The notes below the pieces were generated by a model. The model was not told the origin of the DNA. It did no database searches and saw nothing but the letters and a program-made list of their open reading frames with translations. A stretch of DNA of 64,000 bases from Collinsella sp. GTDB taxonomy: Bacteria; Actinomycetota; Coriobacteriia; Coriobacteriales; Coriobacteriaceae. Positions 51,403 through 60,177 of the stretch are shown in pieces. Each line of letters starts with the position of its first letter. Position 1 is the first letter of the stretch. The stretch lies in contig DXMY01000045.1 in the NCBI GenBank assembly GCA_019413925.1, positions 102,398-166,397 of the forward strand, in the 5' to 3' direction. The position numbers and the translations under genes are program-made.

Positions 51403-52469
51403 TGTGGGAAGCCGATGACTCTCAGGACCTGTGGGCGACGCCCGGCAACTCGCCGGCGGCATCCATGGCGCACGGCGAGCGCATGGTGGGCTCGGAGCTG
51501 ACGGCCGAGGACCTCGATGTCGACCGCACTTTGCGCCCCCAGCGCCTGGACGACTACTGTGGCCAGGAGCACATCAAGCAGAGCCTGCGCGTGTTGATCG
51601 AAGCGGCGCAGAACCGTGGCGAGACGCTCGACCACGTGATTTTCTCGGGTCCTCCGGGCCTGGGCAAGACCACGCTGGCCACCGTTATCGCCAACGAGCT
51701 GGGCGCTCAGATCAAGACCACGAGTGGCCCCGCCATCGCGCGCACGGGCGACCTGGCGGCCATCCTTACTAACTTGCAGCCGGGTGATGTGCTGTTTATC
51801 GACGAGATCCACCGCCTCAACCGTTCGGTCGAGGAGGTCCTGTACCCCGCGATGGAGGACTTTGCCCTCGATATCGTGATTGGCAAGGGTCCGGCGGCGC
51901 GCTCGATTCGCCTGGATATTCCCAAGTTTACGCTGGTGGCGGCAACGACCCGCTCAGGCATGTTGACAGGCCCGTTGCGCGACCGCTTTGGCATTTCATA
52001 TCGCCTGGATTACTACACGGTCGAGGAGCTCGCGCAGATTGTGACGCGCTCGGCGACTATCTTGGGCGTGACGATCGACCACCCCAGTGCACTCGAGATC
52101 GGCTCGCGTTCGCGCGGCACGCCACGTCTTGCCAACCGCCTGCTCAAGCGCGTGCGCGATTACGCACAGGTGCGCGGCAACGGTCCCATTGAGCTCGATA
52201 TCTGCCGTCAGGCACTCGAGTTCTTCGAGATCGACGAGCTCGGTCTGGACTGGATGGATATTCGCATTTTGGAGACGCTCGCCAAGACGTTCTCCGGTCG
52301 TGCCGTGGGACTTACGACCCTTGCCAGCGCGGTGGGCGAGGACCCGGGCACGCTCGAGGATGTCTATGAGCCATATCTGCTGCAGTGCGGGTTGATGATT
52401 CGTACGACGCAGGGCCGTCAGGCAACCCTTCGCACCTTTGAGCACCTGGGGATTGAACCTACCGTTTAG
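51402..52469 (+). CDS. ruvB: Holliday junction branch migration ATPase RuvB
   Basis: A 355-residue AAA+ motor that drives branch migration with RuvA. Walker A is GPPGLGKTTLA near 75, Walker B is FIDEIHRLN near 128, sensor 1 lies in AATTRSGML, and GSRSRGTPRLANRLLKRVRD is the arginine/sensor 2 region. The C-terminal winged helix ends with EHLGIEP. ATG 51402 overlaps the ruvA stop (TGATG); GTG 51399 is an alternative. Confidence 0.96.
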   Translation: MWEADDSQDLWATPGNSPAASMAHGERMVGSELTAEDLDVDRTLRPQRLDDYCGQEHIKQSLRVLIEAAQNRGETLDHVIFSGPPGLGKTTLATVIANELGAQIKTTSGPAIARTGDLAAILTNLQPGDVLFIDEIHRLNRSVEEVLYPAMEDFALDIVIGKGPAARSIRLDIPKFTLVAATTRSGMLTGPLRDRFGISYRLDYYTVEELAQIVTRSATILGVTIDHPSALEIGSRSRGTPRLANRLLKRVRDYAQVRGNGPIELDICRQALEFFEIDELGLDWMDIRILETLAKTFSGRAVGLTTLASAVGEDPGTLEDVYEPYLLQCGLMIRTTQGRQATLRTFEHLGIEPTV

Positions 52470-52613
52470 GGCGCTTTGTTTTGGCGGGCTGTTGGGCTAT
52501 CGCTGGGCATCGGGTAAACATATCGCCGTTCATCGGTTATGGGCGTTTTACTATTGCGCGCCCGTGCTATGCTGAATTGGTCTTTTTCTCATTCGGTAAC
52601 GAAAGGACCGCTC

Positions 52614-54281
52614 ATGCCTACTGACATCGAAATCGCACGTTCTGTCACGCCACTGCCTATTACCGAGGTGGCCAAGAACGCCGGCGTCGACGTTAAGCAC
52701 CTTATTCCGTACGGCTTCGACAAGGCTAAGGTCGACTATTCACTGCTCAACGAGCCGACTGATCACCAGGCCAAGCTCGTTCTCGTGACCGCTATCAACC
52801 CAACGCCTGCGGGCGAGGGCAAGACCACCACGACCATCGGCCTGGCCGATGGCCTGCGTCGCCGCGGCGTCAAGAGCGCCGTGGCCCTGCGCGAGCCTTC
52901 GCTCGGCCCTGTCTTTGGCGTTAAGGGCGGTGCTGCCGGTGGCGGCTGGGCTCAGGTGATCCCCATGGAGGATATCAACCTGCACTTTACCGGCGACTTT
53001 CATGCTATCGGTGCTGCCAACAACCTGCTGGCCGCCATGCTTGATAACCACATCCAGCAGGGCAATCAGCTCGGTATTGACGTTAAGCGCATTACTTGGA
53101 AGCGCGTCGTCGATATGAACGACCGTCAGCTGCGCCACGTTATCGACGGCATTGGCGGTAAGGCCCAGGGCGTGCCGCGCGAGGACGGCTTCGATATCAC
53201 CGTCGCCTCCGAGGTCATGGCAATCCTGTGCCTGTCTACGAGCATCAGCGACCTCAAGGAACGCTTGGGTGAGATCGTCGTCGGCTACAGCTTTGCCGGC
53301 GAGCCCGTCCGTGCCCGCGACCTTAAGGCCCAGGGTGCCATGGCCGCGTTGCTTAAGGACGCGCTCAAGCCCAACCTGGTGCAAACGCTCGAGGGCACGC
53401 CCGCGTTTGTCCACGGCGGTCCCTTCGCCAACATTGCCCACGGCTGCAACTCCATCATGGCTACGCGTATGGCGATGCGCTTTGGCGATGTCGCCATTAC
53501 CGAGGCCGGCTTCGGTGCCGATCTGGGTGCCGAGAAGTTCCTCGACATTAAGTGCCGCATGACGGGCGTTCGCCCCAGCGCCGTCGTGGTCGTCGCGACC
53601 GCTCGTGCGCTGAAGTACAACGGTGGCGTCGCCAAGGCCGACCTCAACGAGGAGAACCTCGAGGCACTCAAGGCTGGCATGCCCAACCTGCTGCGTCATG
53701 TCGACAACATCCAGAACGTTTATGGTCTGCCCTGCGTGGTCGCCATTAACCGCTTCCCGACCGACACCGAGGCCGAGCTTGCGCTCATCGAGTCTGAGTG
53801 CCAGAAGCTGGGCGTTAACGTTAAGCTTTCCGAGGTTTGGGCCAAGGGCGGCGAGGGCGCGCTCGACCTGGCCGATGAGGTCATGCGCCTGATCGAGCAG
53901 CCGAGCGAGCTCAAGTTTGCCTACGAGGACGGTGCCGATGTGGCCGACGCCCTGGAGGCTGTTGCCACCAAGGTCTATCGCGCCGACGGCGTCGACTTTA
54001 CGCCGGCTGCCAAGCGTCAGCTCGCCGAGCTGCGCGAGAACGGCTTTGGCAACCTGCCGGTGTGCGTTGCCAAGACGCAGTACAGCTTTAGCGACAACGC
54101 CAAGGCGCTGGGCGCTCCTGAGGGCTTCCGCATCACCGTGCGCGAGCTCAAGGTTTCCGCCGGTGCCCACTTTGTGGTCGCGCTGACCGGTAGCGTTCTG
54201 ACCATGCCGGGCCTGCCCAAGGTTCCCGCGGCCGAGAACATCGACGTCGACAACGACGGCAACATCACCGGCCTGTTCTAA
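52614..54281 (+). CDS. fhs: Formate-tetrahydrofolate ligase
   Basis: A 555-residue enzyme that makes 10-formyl-THF from formate, THF and ATP, feeding purines and one-carbon metabolism in anaerobes. The ATP loop PTPAGEGKTTTTIGLADG is near residues 62-79. ALREPSLGPVFGVKGGAAGGG, LNLHFTGDFHAI-type (here INLHFTGDFHAIGAANN) and TEAGFGADLGAEKF are family signatures. Length equals the usual 555-560. ATG 52614 follows GAAAGGA. It is a single gene with its own terminator. Confidence 0.97.
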   Translation: MPTDIEIARSVTPLPITEVAKNAGVDVKHLIPYGFDKAKVDYSLLNEPTDHQAKLVLVTAINPTPAGEGKTTTTIGLADGLRRRGVKSAVALREPSLGPVFGVKGGAAGGGWAQVIPMEDINLHFTGDFHAIGAANNLLAAMLDNHIQQGNQLGIDVKRITWKRVVDMNDRQLRHVIDGIGGKAQGVPREDGFDITVASEVMAILCLSTSISDLKERLGEIVVGYSFAGEPVRARDLKAQGAMAALLKDALKPNLVQTLEGTPAFVHGGPFANIAHGCNSIMATRMAMRFGDVAITEAGFGADLGAEKFLDIKCRMTGVRPSAVVVVATARALKYNGGVAKADLNEENLEALKAGMPNLLRHVDNIQNVYGLPCVVAINRFPTDTEAELALIESECQKLGVNVKLSEVWAKGGEGALDLADEVMRLIEQPSELKFAYEDGADVADALEAVATKVYRADGVDFTPAAKRQLAELRENGFGNLPVCVAKTQYSFSDNAKALGAPEGFRITVRELKVSAGAHFVVALTGSVLTMPGLPKVPAAENIDVDNDGNITGLF

Positions 54282-54303
54282 GCTCGCTGTTCATAGCCGC
54301 TTG

Positions 54304-54344
54304 CCCGCCCCGTCGCGCCTACCAAGGCCCGGCGGGGCTTTTTG
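54304..54344 (+). terminator. Terminator of fhs
   Basis: CGCCCCG (54306-54312) pairs with CGGGGC (54333-54338) around a partly paired loop, followed by TTTTTG. Confidence 0.75.
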
Positions 54345-54461
54345 ATCCTTAGGCCCGCGCATGTCTTGTAGATACCGACGGGCTTTGCCCATCATAGGCT
54401 TTTGCGCGGGTAGAATGCATGCATAACTTGATGCTTACGGGCGACGGAAAGGAATCGTTGC

Positions 54462-55451
54462 ATGGATCAGGACAAGACAACCGTAATGGGTGGCTACGGT
54501 TCCGCGCAGGCTGGCGATAGCGCCGATGCGACCCGCGTTGTTCCCAACCCCGGTTATACCGACCCCGCCGCGACGCAGCCTTCTGCCGAGCCCACCCGGG
54601 TTATGGGCTATGGCGACACGGCGCAGGATTCTTACGCTGCATCTTCGCAAGGCCCCTATGGCAACGCAGCTCCGGACCCGTTTGATTACGCGCCGCAGGA
54701 TTCTTATGCCGCCTCGACGCCGAATCCCTATGATGACCTGCCGCAAAATCCCATTCCGCAGCCTCAGCAGACGACGTATATGCCTCGCACGGCGCAGTCT
54801 CGCTACGAGTCGCGCGAGCCGTATCGCGAGTACCCCAAGTCGATTCCGCAATATGGCGAGGACGAGGAGAAGAAGCCGTCGCGTTCGTCGAGCGTGATCA
54901 AGAAGATCCTCATCGTGCTGGCGATCTTCTTTGCGCTGTCGGTTGTGTTTGCCATTGTGTCGGGCATGCTCAACAAGCGAGGGAGTTCAACGGCCGATAC
55001 CGCTGCCGAGCAAACCGAGTCCGCCTCGTCTAGCACCGTCGATCTGAGCGATATCCCGGGGCAGTACTGGTCCAACGCCAAGAAACTTCTCAAGTCGCGC
55101 GGCGCCAATCTTTCGAATGCCGTGGTCCTGACTGATGATGGCTCAACGCCCGTCATCGATGCCAACTGGGTCGTTACTTCTGCTTACTATAACGACAGCG
55201 GCAACCTCGAAATTCAACTCACGCACAAGAATAGCTCGGGCAACTCGCCCGACGGCCAAAGCGGTACCGACAGCTCGAGTTCCAATACGCTGGAGGACTT
55301 GAGCAACAAGGCACAGGAGCTTGGGGATAAGGCCCAAGAGCTGGGCGACACGGCCCAGAACCTGGGCGACACCGCTCAGAACTTGGGCGGCATGGCGACG
55401 GATGCCTGGAACGCTCTGCAAAACGGCATCTCGGGCGCTCAGGGAAACTAG
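54462..55451 (+). CDS. Single-pass membrane protein with low-complexity N-terminus and heptad tail
   Basis: A 329-residue protein of unknown function. Residues 1-145 are rich in Pro, Tyr, Asp, Gln and Ala with repeated QDSYAAS. One membrane segment covers about 149-170 (ILIVLAIFFALSVVFAIVSG). The outer part has a PASTA-like stretch (IPGQYWSNAKKLLKSRGANLS, then WVVTSAYYNDSGNLEIQL). From about 280, near-exact seven-residue repeats follow (KAQELGD, KAQELGD, TAQNLGD, TAQNLGG), which should form a short coiled coil. The topology, inside to outside, resembles envelope or peptidoglycan-sensing proteins (inference). The ATG follows AAAGGAA. Confidence 0.75.
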   Translation: MDQDKTTVMGGYGSAQAGDSADATRVVPNPGYTDPAATQPSAEPTRVMGYGDTAQDSYAASSQGPYGNAAPDPFDYAPQDSYAASTPNPYDDLPQNPIPQPQQTTYMPRTAQSRYESREPYREYPKSIPQYGEDEEKKPSRSSSVIKKILIVLAIFFALSVVFAIVSGMLNKRGSSTADTAAEQTESASSSTVDLSDIPGQYWSNAKKLLKSRGANLSNAVVLTDDGSTPVIDANWVVTSAYYNDSGNLEIQLTHKNSSGNSPDGQSGTDSSSSNTLEDLSNKAQELGDKAQELGDTAQNLGDTAQNLGGMATDAWNALQNGISGAQGN

Positions 55452-55463
55452 CTGTTAAGCGGG

Positions 55464-56645
55464 CTACAGCTGCTCGGCCGGACGGTCGGGCGAGCTAAAG
55501 CCCGAGTCAAACGTAACGACGCATGAGGCATTGGGTCGGCGCTCGTGCACGATGCGCGTGACGAGCTCCAGCAGCTCCTCGTCGGATATGTCAAAGCCGT
55601 CGGGACGCACAAGGTCAAACGAAACGAACCCGTCGTGCTCGTGCAGGTCGTGGATGGAGAGCGCGGGATCGATCTGCATGATGCCGCGCTTGACCCAGCC
55701 GCGCAGGTCGTCGCCGGTGGTGGCGATGGGGTCACAGTGCAACGTGATGCCGATGCCCATCTGACGCTTGATGTCGTGCTCGATGGTGTCCAAAATCTCG
55801 TGGTGCTCAAATGCGTCGCCCTCGCCGGGCATCTCCACGTGGGCGCTGGCAAACTGACGACCGGGGCCGTAGTCGTGCACCATCAGGTCGTGTGTGCCCA
55901 AGACCTGCGGATAGGACATGATCTTGTCGCGGATTGCCTGGACGAGCTTGGGGTCGGGCGCTTGTCCCAGCAACGGGCTGATGGCGTCGCGCACTAGACC
56001 CATGCCGCTGATGCAGATGAAGATGCCCACACCCAGGCCTGCCCAGCCATCGAGGTCAAAGCCGGTCGTCTGCGAAATAAGCGCTGCCATCAAGACCGAA
56101 CCCGAGGTGATGACGTCGTTTTTGGAGTCCTGTGCTGTGGCAATGAGTGTTTCGGAATCGATACGGTTGCCCAGCGCGCGGTTGAATGCGGCCATCCAGA
56201 ATTTGACGAGCATGGACAAGACGAGAGCGGCTAGGGAGACCAGCGTGTAGGCGGTGGGGGAGGGCTTGATGATCTTGGTGACCGACTCGAGGATCAGGTT
56301 GATGCCGACGGCGCAAACCAGGACGGCGACGAACAGACCGGCTAGGTACTCGTAGCGGCCGTGGCCATAGGGGTGGCCTTCGTCTGCCGGGCGGCTGGCA
56401 AGGCGGAACCCGAGCAGGCTTACGATGTTGCTCGAGGCATCGGAGAGGTTGTTGAAAGCGTCGGCGATGAGGGAGACGGAGCTGGCGAGCAGGCCCGCGA
56501 TGCCCTTGGCCAGGCACAGAGTGATGTTGAGGCCAATGCAGATGAGGCTTGCGGCGAAGCCCGCGTTGGTGCGGCAGGAGGTATCGACCGGCTCGCCCTC
56601 GCTGCCGGGAACAAGCGTATGTACCAGCCGATTTACAAATAGCAT
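55464..56645 (-). CDS. Cation diffusion facilitator family transporter
   Basis: A 393-residue metal/proton antiporter. The first membrane domain has SLIADAFNNLSDASSNI (Asp residues of the transport site) and HPYGHGRYEYLAGL. The later motif ATAQDSKNDVITS stands where many CDF proteins have HxxxD; here it is DxxxD in SKND. A cytoplasmic C-terminal domain follows from about 275 (HDLMVHDYGPGRQFASAHVEMP). The metal (Mn, Fe or Zn) cannot be told. ATG 56645 has GAGGA upstream; ATG 56666 has none. Convergent with the preceding gene, 12 bp apart. Confidence 0.9.
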   Translation of the reverse strand: MLFVNRLVHTLVPGSEGEPVDTSCRTNAGFAASLICIGLNITLCLAKGIAGLLASSVSLIADAFNNLSDASSNIVSLLGFRLASRPADEGHPYGHGRYEYLAGLFVAVLVCAVGINLILESVTKIIKPSPTAYTLVSLAALVLSMLVKFWMAAFNRALGNRIDSETLIATAQDSKNDVITSGSVLMAALISQTTGFDLDGWAGLGVGIFICISGMGLVRDAISPLLGQAPDPKLVQAIRDKIMSYPQVLGTHDLMVHDYGPGRQFASAHVEMPGEGDAFEHHEILDTIEHDIKRQMGIGITLHCDPIATTGDDLRGWVKRGIMQIDPALSIHDLHEHDGFVSFDLVRPDGFDISDEELLELVTRIVHERRPNASCVVTFDSGFSSPDRPAEQL

Positions 56646-56863
56646 AGCGGTCGTCCTCACAATCATGTTTAAGGGGATAGTGTAGCTCGCGCGGAGGCGC
56701 TGTGCACCGATGCTCAGAAAATGCAGTAATGGTCTGCCGGTGCTAACGAGCGAGCCTTCTCGTCTGCCTGGGTGGTCCATTTTGGGCCACATGGGTATGG
56801 GCATGTGCCTGTTTGCTCGACATACTTAATGTCGACAGCCCCTGTGCAAAGGAGGACGTTTCC

Positions 56864-58201
56864 ATGGACGAGATGTTTGCCATTAAATGTCAAAACTGCG
56901 GCGGCCCTATGTACTCGCACCAGGCTAAGCGCAGCTTTGAGTGTGCCTATTGCGGCGCGGTCATTCCGTGGCAGGCGGACGCCGGAGAGCCCAAGAGCGC
57001 TTTGGGCATTCGCCATACGCCGTTGACGGTGGTGAATGGACTGCTCAAGCTCACGCATGTGTCGCAACTCGAGCGCCCGGAGGACCCGGACTGGTACTTC
57101 TTCAATTCGCACTGGCGCAATCAGTCGGTCCTGGAACATCTGCTGTGGGAGGATCGCGGCACGGCGCAGGAGTTCCAAGAGGCCACGCATGTGAGCATTC
57201 CCTGCCCCTTCTGCGGAGCGTCCTTTGAGGGCGAGTCAACGCAGCGTGTGTTTGAGTGCCCGTCCTGCGGCAACAAGATCGGCATTGCCGACCTGCTCAA
57301 GCCCGGTACGTTTAGCAAACGTCTGACCATGGGCGTGGGTGCGGAGTATGTGCCGGAGCAGGGTATTCCCTGCGAAATCTCGCCGCAGCAGGCACGTGCC
57401 AACGCGCTGCAGCTGGTGCGCCAGTACCCGGATGCCTTTGCCGGGCACGATGTGGAAGACGCGATCCAAAACGACATGATGCTCTTCTATTTCCCCATGG
57501 CGCTGGCGGACCTGCGTATGATGGCGAGCTTCCCGGGCAAGGGCCTGAGCAAGGAAACCCTGGTGTACTACGAGGTGCTCGACTGGGCGTATCCGCGGGC
57601 AAACTATCTGGATGTTCGCCTTATGGGCATTTTGGAGCCGTGGGACTTCGCCAAGGTCGGTCCGTTCGATCCCGCCATGCAGGAAGGTGACTTTCGCGTT
57701 GTCTCCGTCGATGCGTCTACCAAGGACCAGGTGGTCATTGATAAGCTGGCGCTCGACATTGCCGGCAACGATGCCGAGGTGGTGCTGGGGCTCAATAAAA
57801 AGAGCATCCGCACTTGGGCGTGCAAGGCCCGCAAGCATAAGGACGGCCTGGTGATGGTGCCGGTCTACTTTGTCGATCGTCCGGCGACGGACAGCCGCGA
57901 CGGTGAGCAGGTGCGTATCGCCGTGAACGGCCAGACGGGCCGCGCGGCCGCGGTGGTGTTTAGCGGCAAGCGCGAGACGCATATCGTGGCGCCGCTCAAC
58001 CCGAGCCTGCATCTGTCCGGCGAGAGCACCGTGCACGCCACGCCCATCGAGGTCAAATACGTTAAATCGCCCTTCCTGTACCAGATCGTGCGCCATGGAG
58101 GCGGCGAGCAGCAGCATCAGGTGGCAGCGGTCGCCGGGGGTTCCTACCGAGAAGAAAAGCCCAAACGCAAGGGATTGTTCGCTGCGATTTTTGGTAAGTA
58201 G
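56864..58201 (+). CDS. Double zinc-ribbon protein of unknown function
   Basis: A 445-residue protein. Two zinc ribbons are visible: CQNCGG with CAYCGAV (residues about 9-30) and CPFCGASF with CPSCGNKIG (about 107-130), each CxxC-x(14-16)-CxxC. The middle and C-terminal parts (about 150-425) are not recognised; they hold no membrane segment. The tail ends KRKGLFAAIFGK. ATG 56864 follows AAAGGAGG; a second ATG four codons on is possible. The gene points away from the CDF gene. Confidence 0.75.
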   Translation: MDEMFAIKCQNCGGPMYSHQAKRSFECAYCGAVIPWQADAGEPKSALGIRHTPLTVVNGLLKLTHVSQLERPEDPDWYFFNSHWRNQSVLEHLLWEDRGTAQEFQEATHVSIPCPFCGASFEGESTQRVFECPSCGNKIGIADLLKPGTFSKRLTMGVGAEYVPEQGIPCEISPQQARANALQLVRQYPDAFAGHDVEDAIQNDMMLFYFPMALADLRMMASFPGKGLSKETLVYYEVLDWAYPRANYLDVRLMGILEPWDFAKVGPFDPAMQEGDFRVVSVDASTKDQVVIDKLALDIAGNDAEVVLGLNKKSIRTWACKARKHKDGLVMVPVYFVDRPATDSRDGEQVRIAVNGQTGRAAAVVFSGKRETHIVAPLNPSLHLSGESTVHATPIEVKYVKSPFLYQIVRHGGGEQQHQVAAVAGGSYREEKPKRKGLFAAIFGK

Positions 58202-58596
58202 GGAAGCGCAGCATGGGACGGCTCGCAGGCATGCGGGCTGCCGTCCGGTAGTTTGGCAGGGGGTAGATGTAAATAAACAGTGGAGCGGCTGCAAAAGAGC
58301 CTCCTCACTGGGTAAAATCAGGTTGTGCCGCGGAACCCGCTCCTCAGCTAGTCACACTTCGGAAGCGCGGGCAACGCAGGTATTATCGTCTAAAGGGCCG
58401 GCTGCAACCGGCCCTTTTCTATGGCAGCCAATGGACCCACATCAGACGAAGGCCGCGTCTTTGCCTGTCAGGTCACGCTCGCCAGCCACGGCTAGAATGT
58501 CGTTGCCGGCGTCCATGACCGGTATTGTTTCGTAGCGTGCGTCGCAACCGCGAGTGCGCCTGCGACGGCTGCGGTGGCTTCGGTCGCAACGTGCTG
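58202..58596. other. Intergenic region, possibly a small RNA
   Basis: After the zinc-ribbon gene comes a hairpin, GGACGGC/GCCGTCC (about 58215-58245), without a T-run. TAAAAT at 58313-58318 could be a -10, with a poor -35. From about 58325 to the terminator at 58392-58418 the sequence is GC-rich and can pair (CCGCG with CGCGGG). This could be an independent small transcript or simply the 3' UTR. I found no tRNA, SRP RNA or 6S signature, and nothing in 58419-58596. Confidence 0.3.
58392..58418 (+). terminator. Rho-independent terminator
   Basis: AAAGGGCCGG (58392-58401), loop CTGCAA, CCGGCCCTTTT. It lies 190 bp after the zinc-ribbon gene and can also work on the minus strand (AAAAGG end). Confidence 0.85.
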
Positions 58597-59646
58597 CTAC
58601 CCTTGCGTTTCGCCATTAGTCGCTTCGTTGATGGCGCGGTACTCGGCGCTTAGTTCGCGCGCCAGCTCTTCCTTGCTTGGAAGATACGGCAGGTATTTGG
58701 CGGCAAACACTTGGTCGTTGTCTTCGGGCAGCGTGTACTCGACAATCGAATCGCTTTTGTCCGCGCAGAGCACGATGCCTATGGGCGGATTGTCGCCTTC
58801 GTTCATGAGCTCGCGCGTGTAGTAGTTCACATACATTTGCATCTGGCCCAGGTCCTGATGCGTAAGATCGTCCGTCTTAAGGTCGATGAGCACGAAGCAG
58901 CGCATCAGATAGTTGTAAAAAACAAGGTCAATATAGAAATGGCGCCCATCAAAGGTGATGCGCTTTTGGCGCGCCTCGAAAGCGAAGCCACGGCCAAGCT
59001 CCAGCAGGAACTTCTGAAGATGCGTGATGAGCGCCTGCTCTAGATCGCTCTCGCGAAACGCAGCATCGTCCGAGAAACCTAAAAACTCCAGTACATATGG
59101 GTCGCGGATGATATCCTCGGGGCGATGGGTCGGGGCGCTCTTTTGGATTTCCTGGGTGACGGCCTCTTTGTCTTTGCTGGCAAGTAGGCGCTCGCGGAAC
59201 ATGGTGTTGATCTGGCGTTCGAGCTGACGCGTGCTCCAGCGAGAATCGGCACATTCGTTCATGTACCATGTTCGAGCATCAGGGTCGGTTATACGCGATA
59301 ACCTGCGGTAATGTGTCCAATTCAATTCGGAACGCAGCGCGTTCCGGATTGGGAACGCAAGATAAAACTGACGCATGTATCTTAAGCTTCTGGCGTTGAA
59401 GCCTCTGCCAAAATCCTTAGTCAATCTAACGGCAAGTTCGTCGATCAGTGCATCGCCATACTTGGCGCGCTCCTCTCCGCCCTGTTCATCAACAATACTC
59501 TTGCCGATCTCCCAATATGCCTCAACCATCGCAAAGTTAACAGCGGTATAGGCCTTGTCGCGAGCGGCGTTGAGAATCGAGGAGACCTGCTTGTAAAAAC
59601 CTTCGGGCACGATTGCCGATTCTCCACGGTTTACCAGCTCGCCCAT
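58597..59646 (-). CDS. YhcG/DUF1016-family PD-(D/E)XK nuclease-like protein
   Basis: A 349-residue protein. The N-terminal DUF1016 domain (AVNFAMVEAYWEIGKSIV, then RSLRYMRQFYLAFP and NWTHYRRLSRI) is followed by a nuclease domain: FDGRHFYIDLVFYN and FVLIDLKTDDL give the Asp and the D-x-K (here D-L-K) of the PD-(D/E)XK fold, near residues 240-265. Members occur near restriction systems or alone; the function is not settled. ATG 59646 is preceded by GAGGAAAG, somewhat far. No other restriction genes are nearby. Confidence 0.88.
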   Translation of the reverse strand: MGELVNRGESAIVPEGFYKQVSSILNAARDKAYTAVNFAMVEAYWEIGKSIVDEQGGEERAKYGDALIDELAVRLTKDFGRGFNARSLRYMRQFYLAFPIRNALRSELNWTHYRRLSRITDPDARTWYMNECADSRWSTRQLERQINTMFRERLLASKDKEAVTQEIQKSAPTHRPEDIIRDPYVLEFLGFSDDAAFRESDLEQALITHLQKFLLELGRGFAFEARQKRITFDGRHFYIDLVFYNYLMRCFVLIDLKTDDLTHQDLGQMQMYVNYYTRELMNEGDNPPIGIVLCADKSDSIVEYTLPEDNDQVFAAKYLPYLPSKEELARELSAEYRAINEATNGETQG

Positions 59647-59813
59647 CACTGTCGCCCCGCTTTCCTCTTGTGGAATGCATCTTTATCGAATTTAGTTTAA
59701 AGCCTCGCGCGGACACGAATTGCTGTGCTGTCTGACATCAGCGCATGGGGCCTTGCGGTGACTAAAATGTGGCCATAGAGACAGTTTTAGCGAACCCCAC
59801 GGGAGTGACGTGT

Positions 59814-60083
59814 ATGGACAACAACACGCTGCTATTCCAGGACAAAGGTTCGGGTAGGTATAAAGACGTCAAGATCTACCCTAACCGCATTGAGGTACTC
59901 AAGAAGGGCACTTTTGGCGGCAAGCACACCGAGATTGTTTATCTTAAGGACATTACGGGCGTCAATAGAATCAAAGGCCGCGATGTTTTTCTGCGCAATC
60001 GTCTGTTGACCGCTTGCGTCTTTAGCCTGAACAGCCGTGCGAAGGCCCAGGAGTTTGTTAACGCGCTGAACATGGTGATGTAG
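59814..60083 (+). CDS. Small PH-like domain protein
   Basis: An 89-residue protein with an alternating beta pattern and a final helix: VKIYPNRIEVLKKG, EIVYLKDITGVNRIKG, then SRAKAQEFVNALN. This fits a bacterial PH-like fold, as found alone or attached to SHOCT helices. Function unknown. No membrane segment. ATG 59814 follows GGGAG at ten bases; the frame is open to 59769. Confidence 0.65.
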   Translation: MDNNTLLFQDKGSGRYKDVKIYPNRIEVLKKGTFGGKHTEIVYLKDITGVNRIKGRDVFLRNRLLTACVFSLNSRAKAQEFVNALNMVM

Positions 60084-60108
60084 CCGATAGCGGCGTTCGG
60101 GCCAAGGT

Positions 60109-60148
60109 AAAAATCGGGGGCACAGAACGGTGTTCTGCGCCCCCGATT
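60109..60148 (-). terminator. Terminator of the PI-PLC-like gene
   Basis: On the minus strand AATCGGGGGC (60148-60139) pairs with GCCCCCGATT (60121-60112), with an inner CAGAAC/GTTCTG stem, followed by TTT. The plus-strand gene at 59814 may share it. Confidence 0.85.
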
Positions 60149-60177
60149 GAGTCGATGTGTCTAAAAGGCCGGCTTGC

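Noticed and set aside
58214..58246. GGACGGC/GCCGTCC hairpin as a REP-like unit
   Set aside because: GGGAC is at the stem, not in the enclosed core, and the loop sequence does not match the other units.
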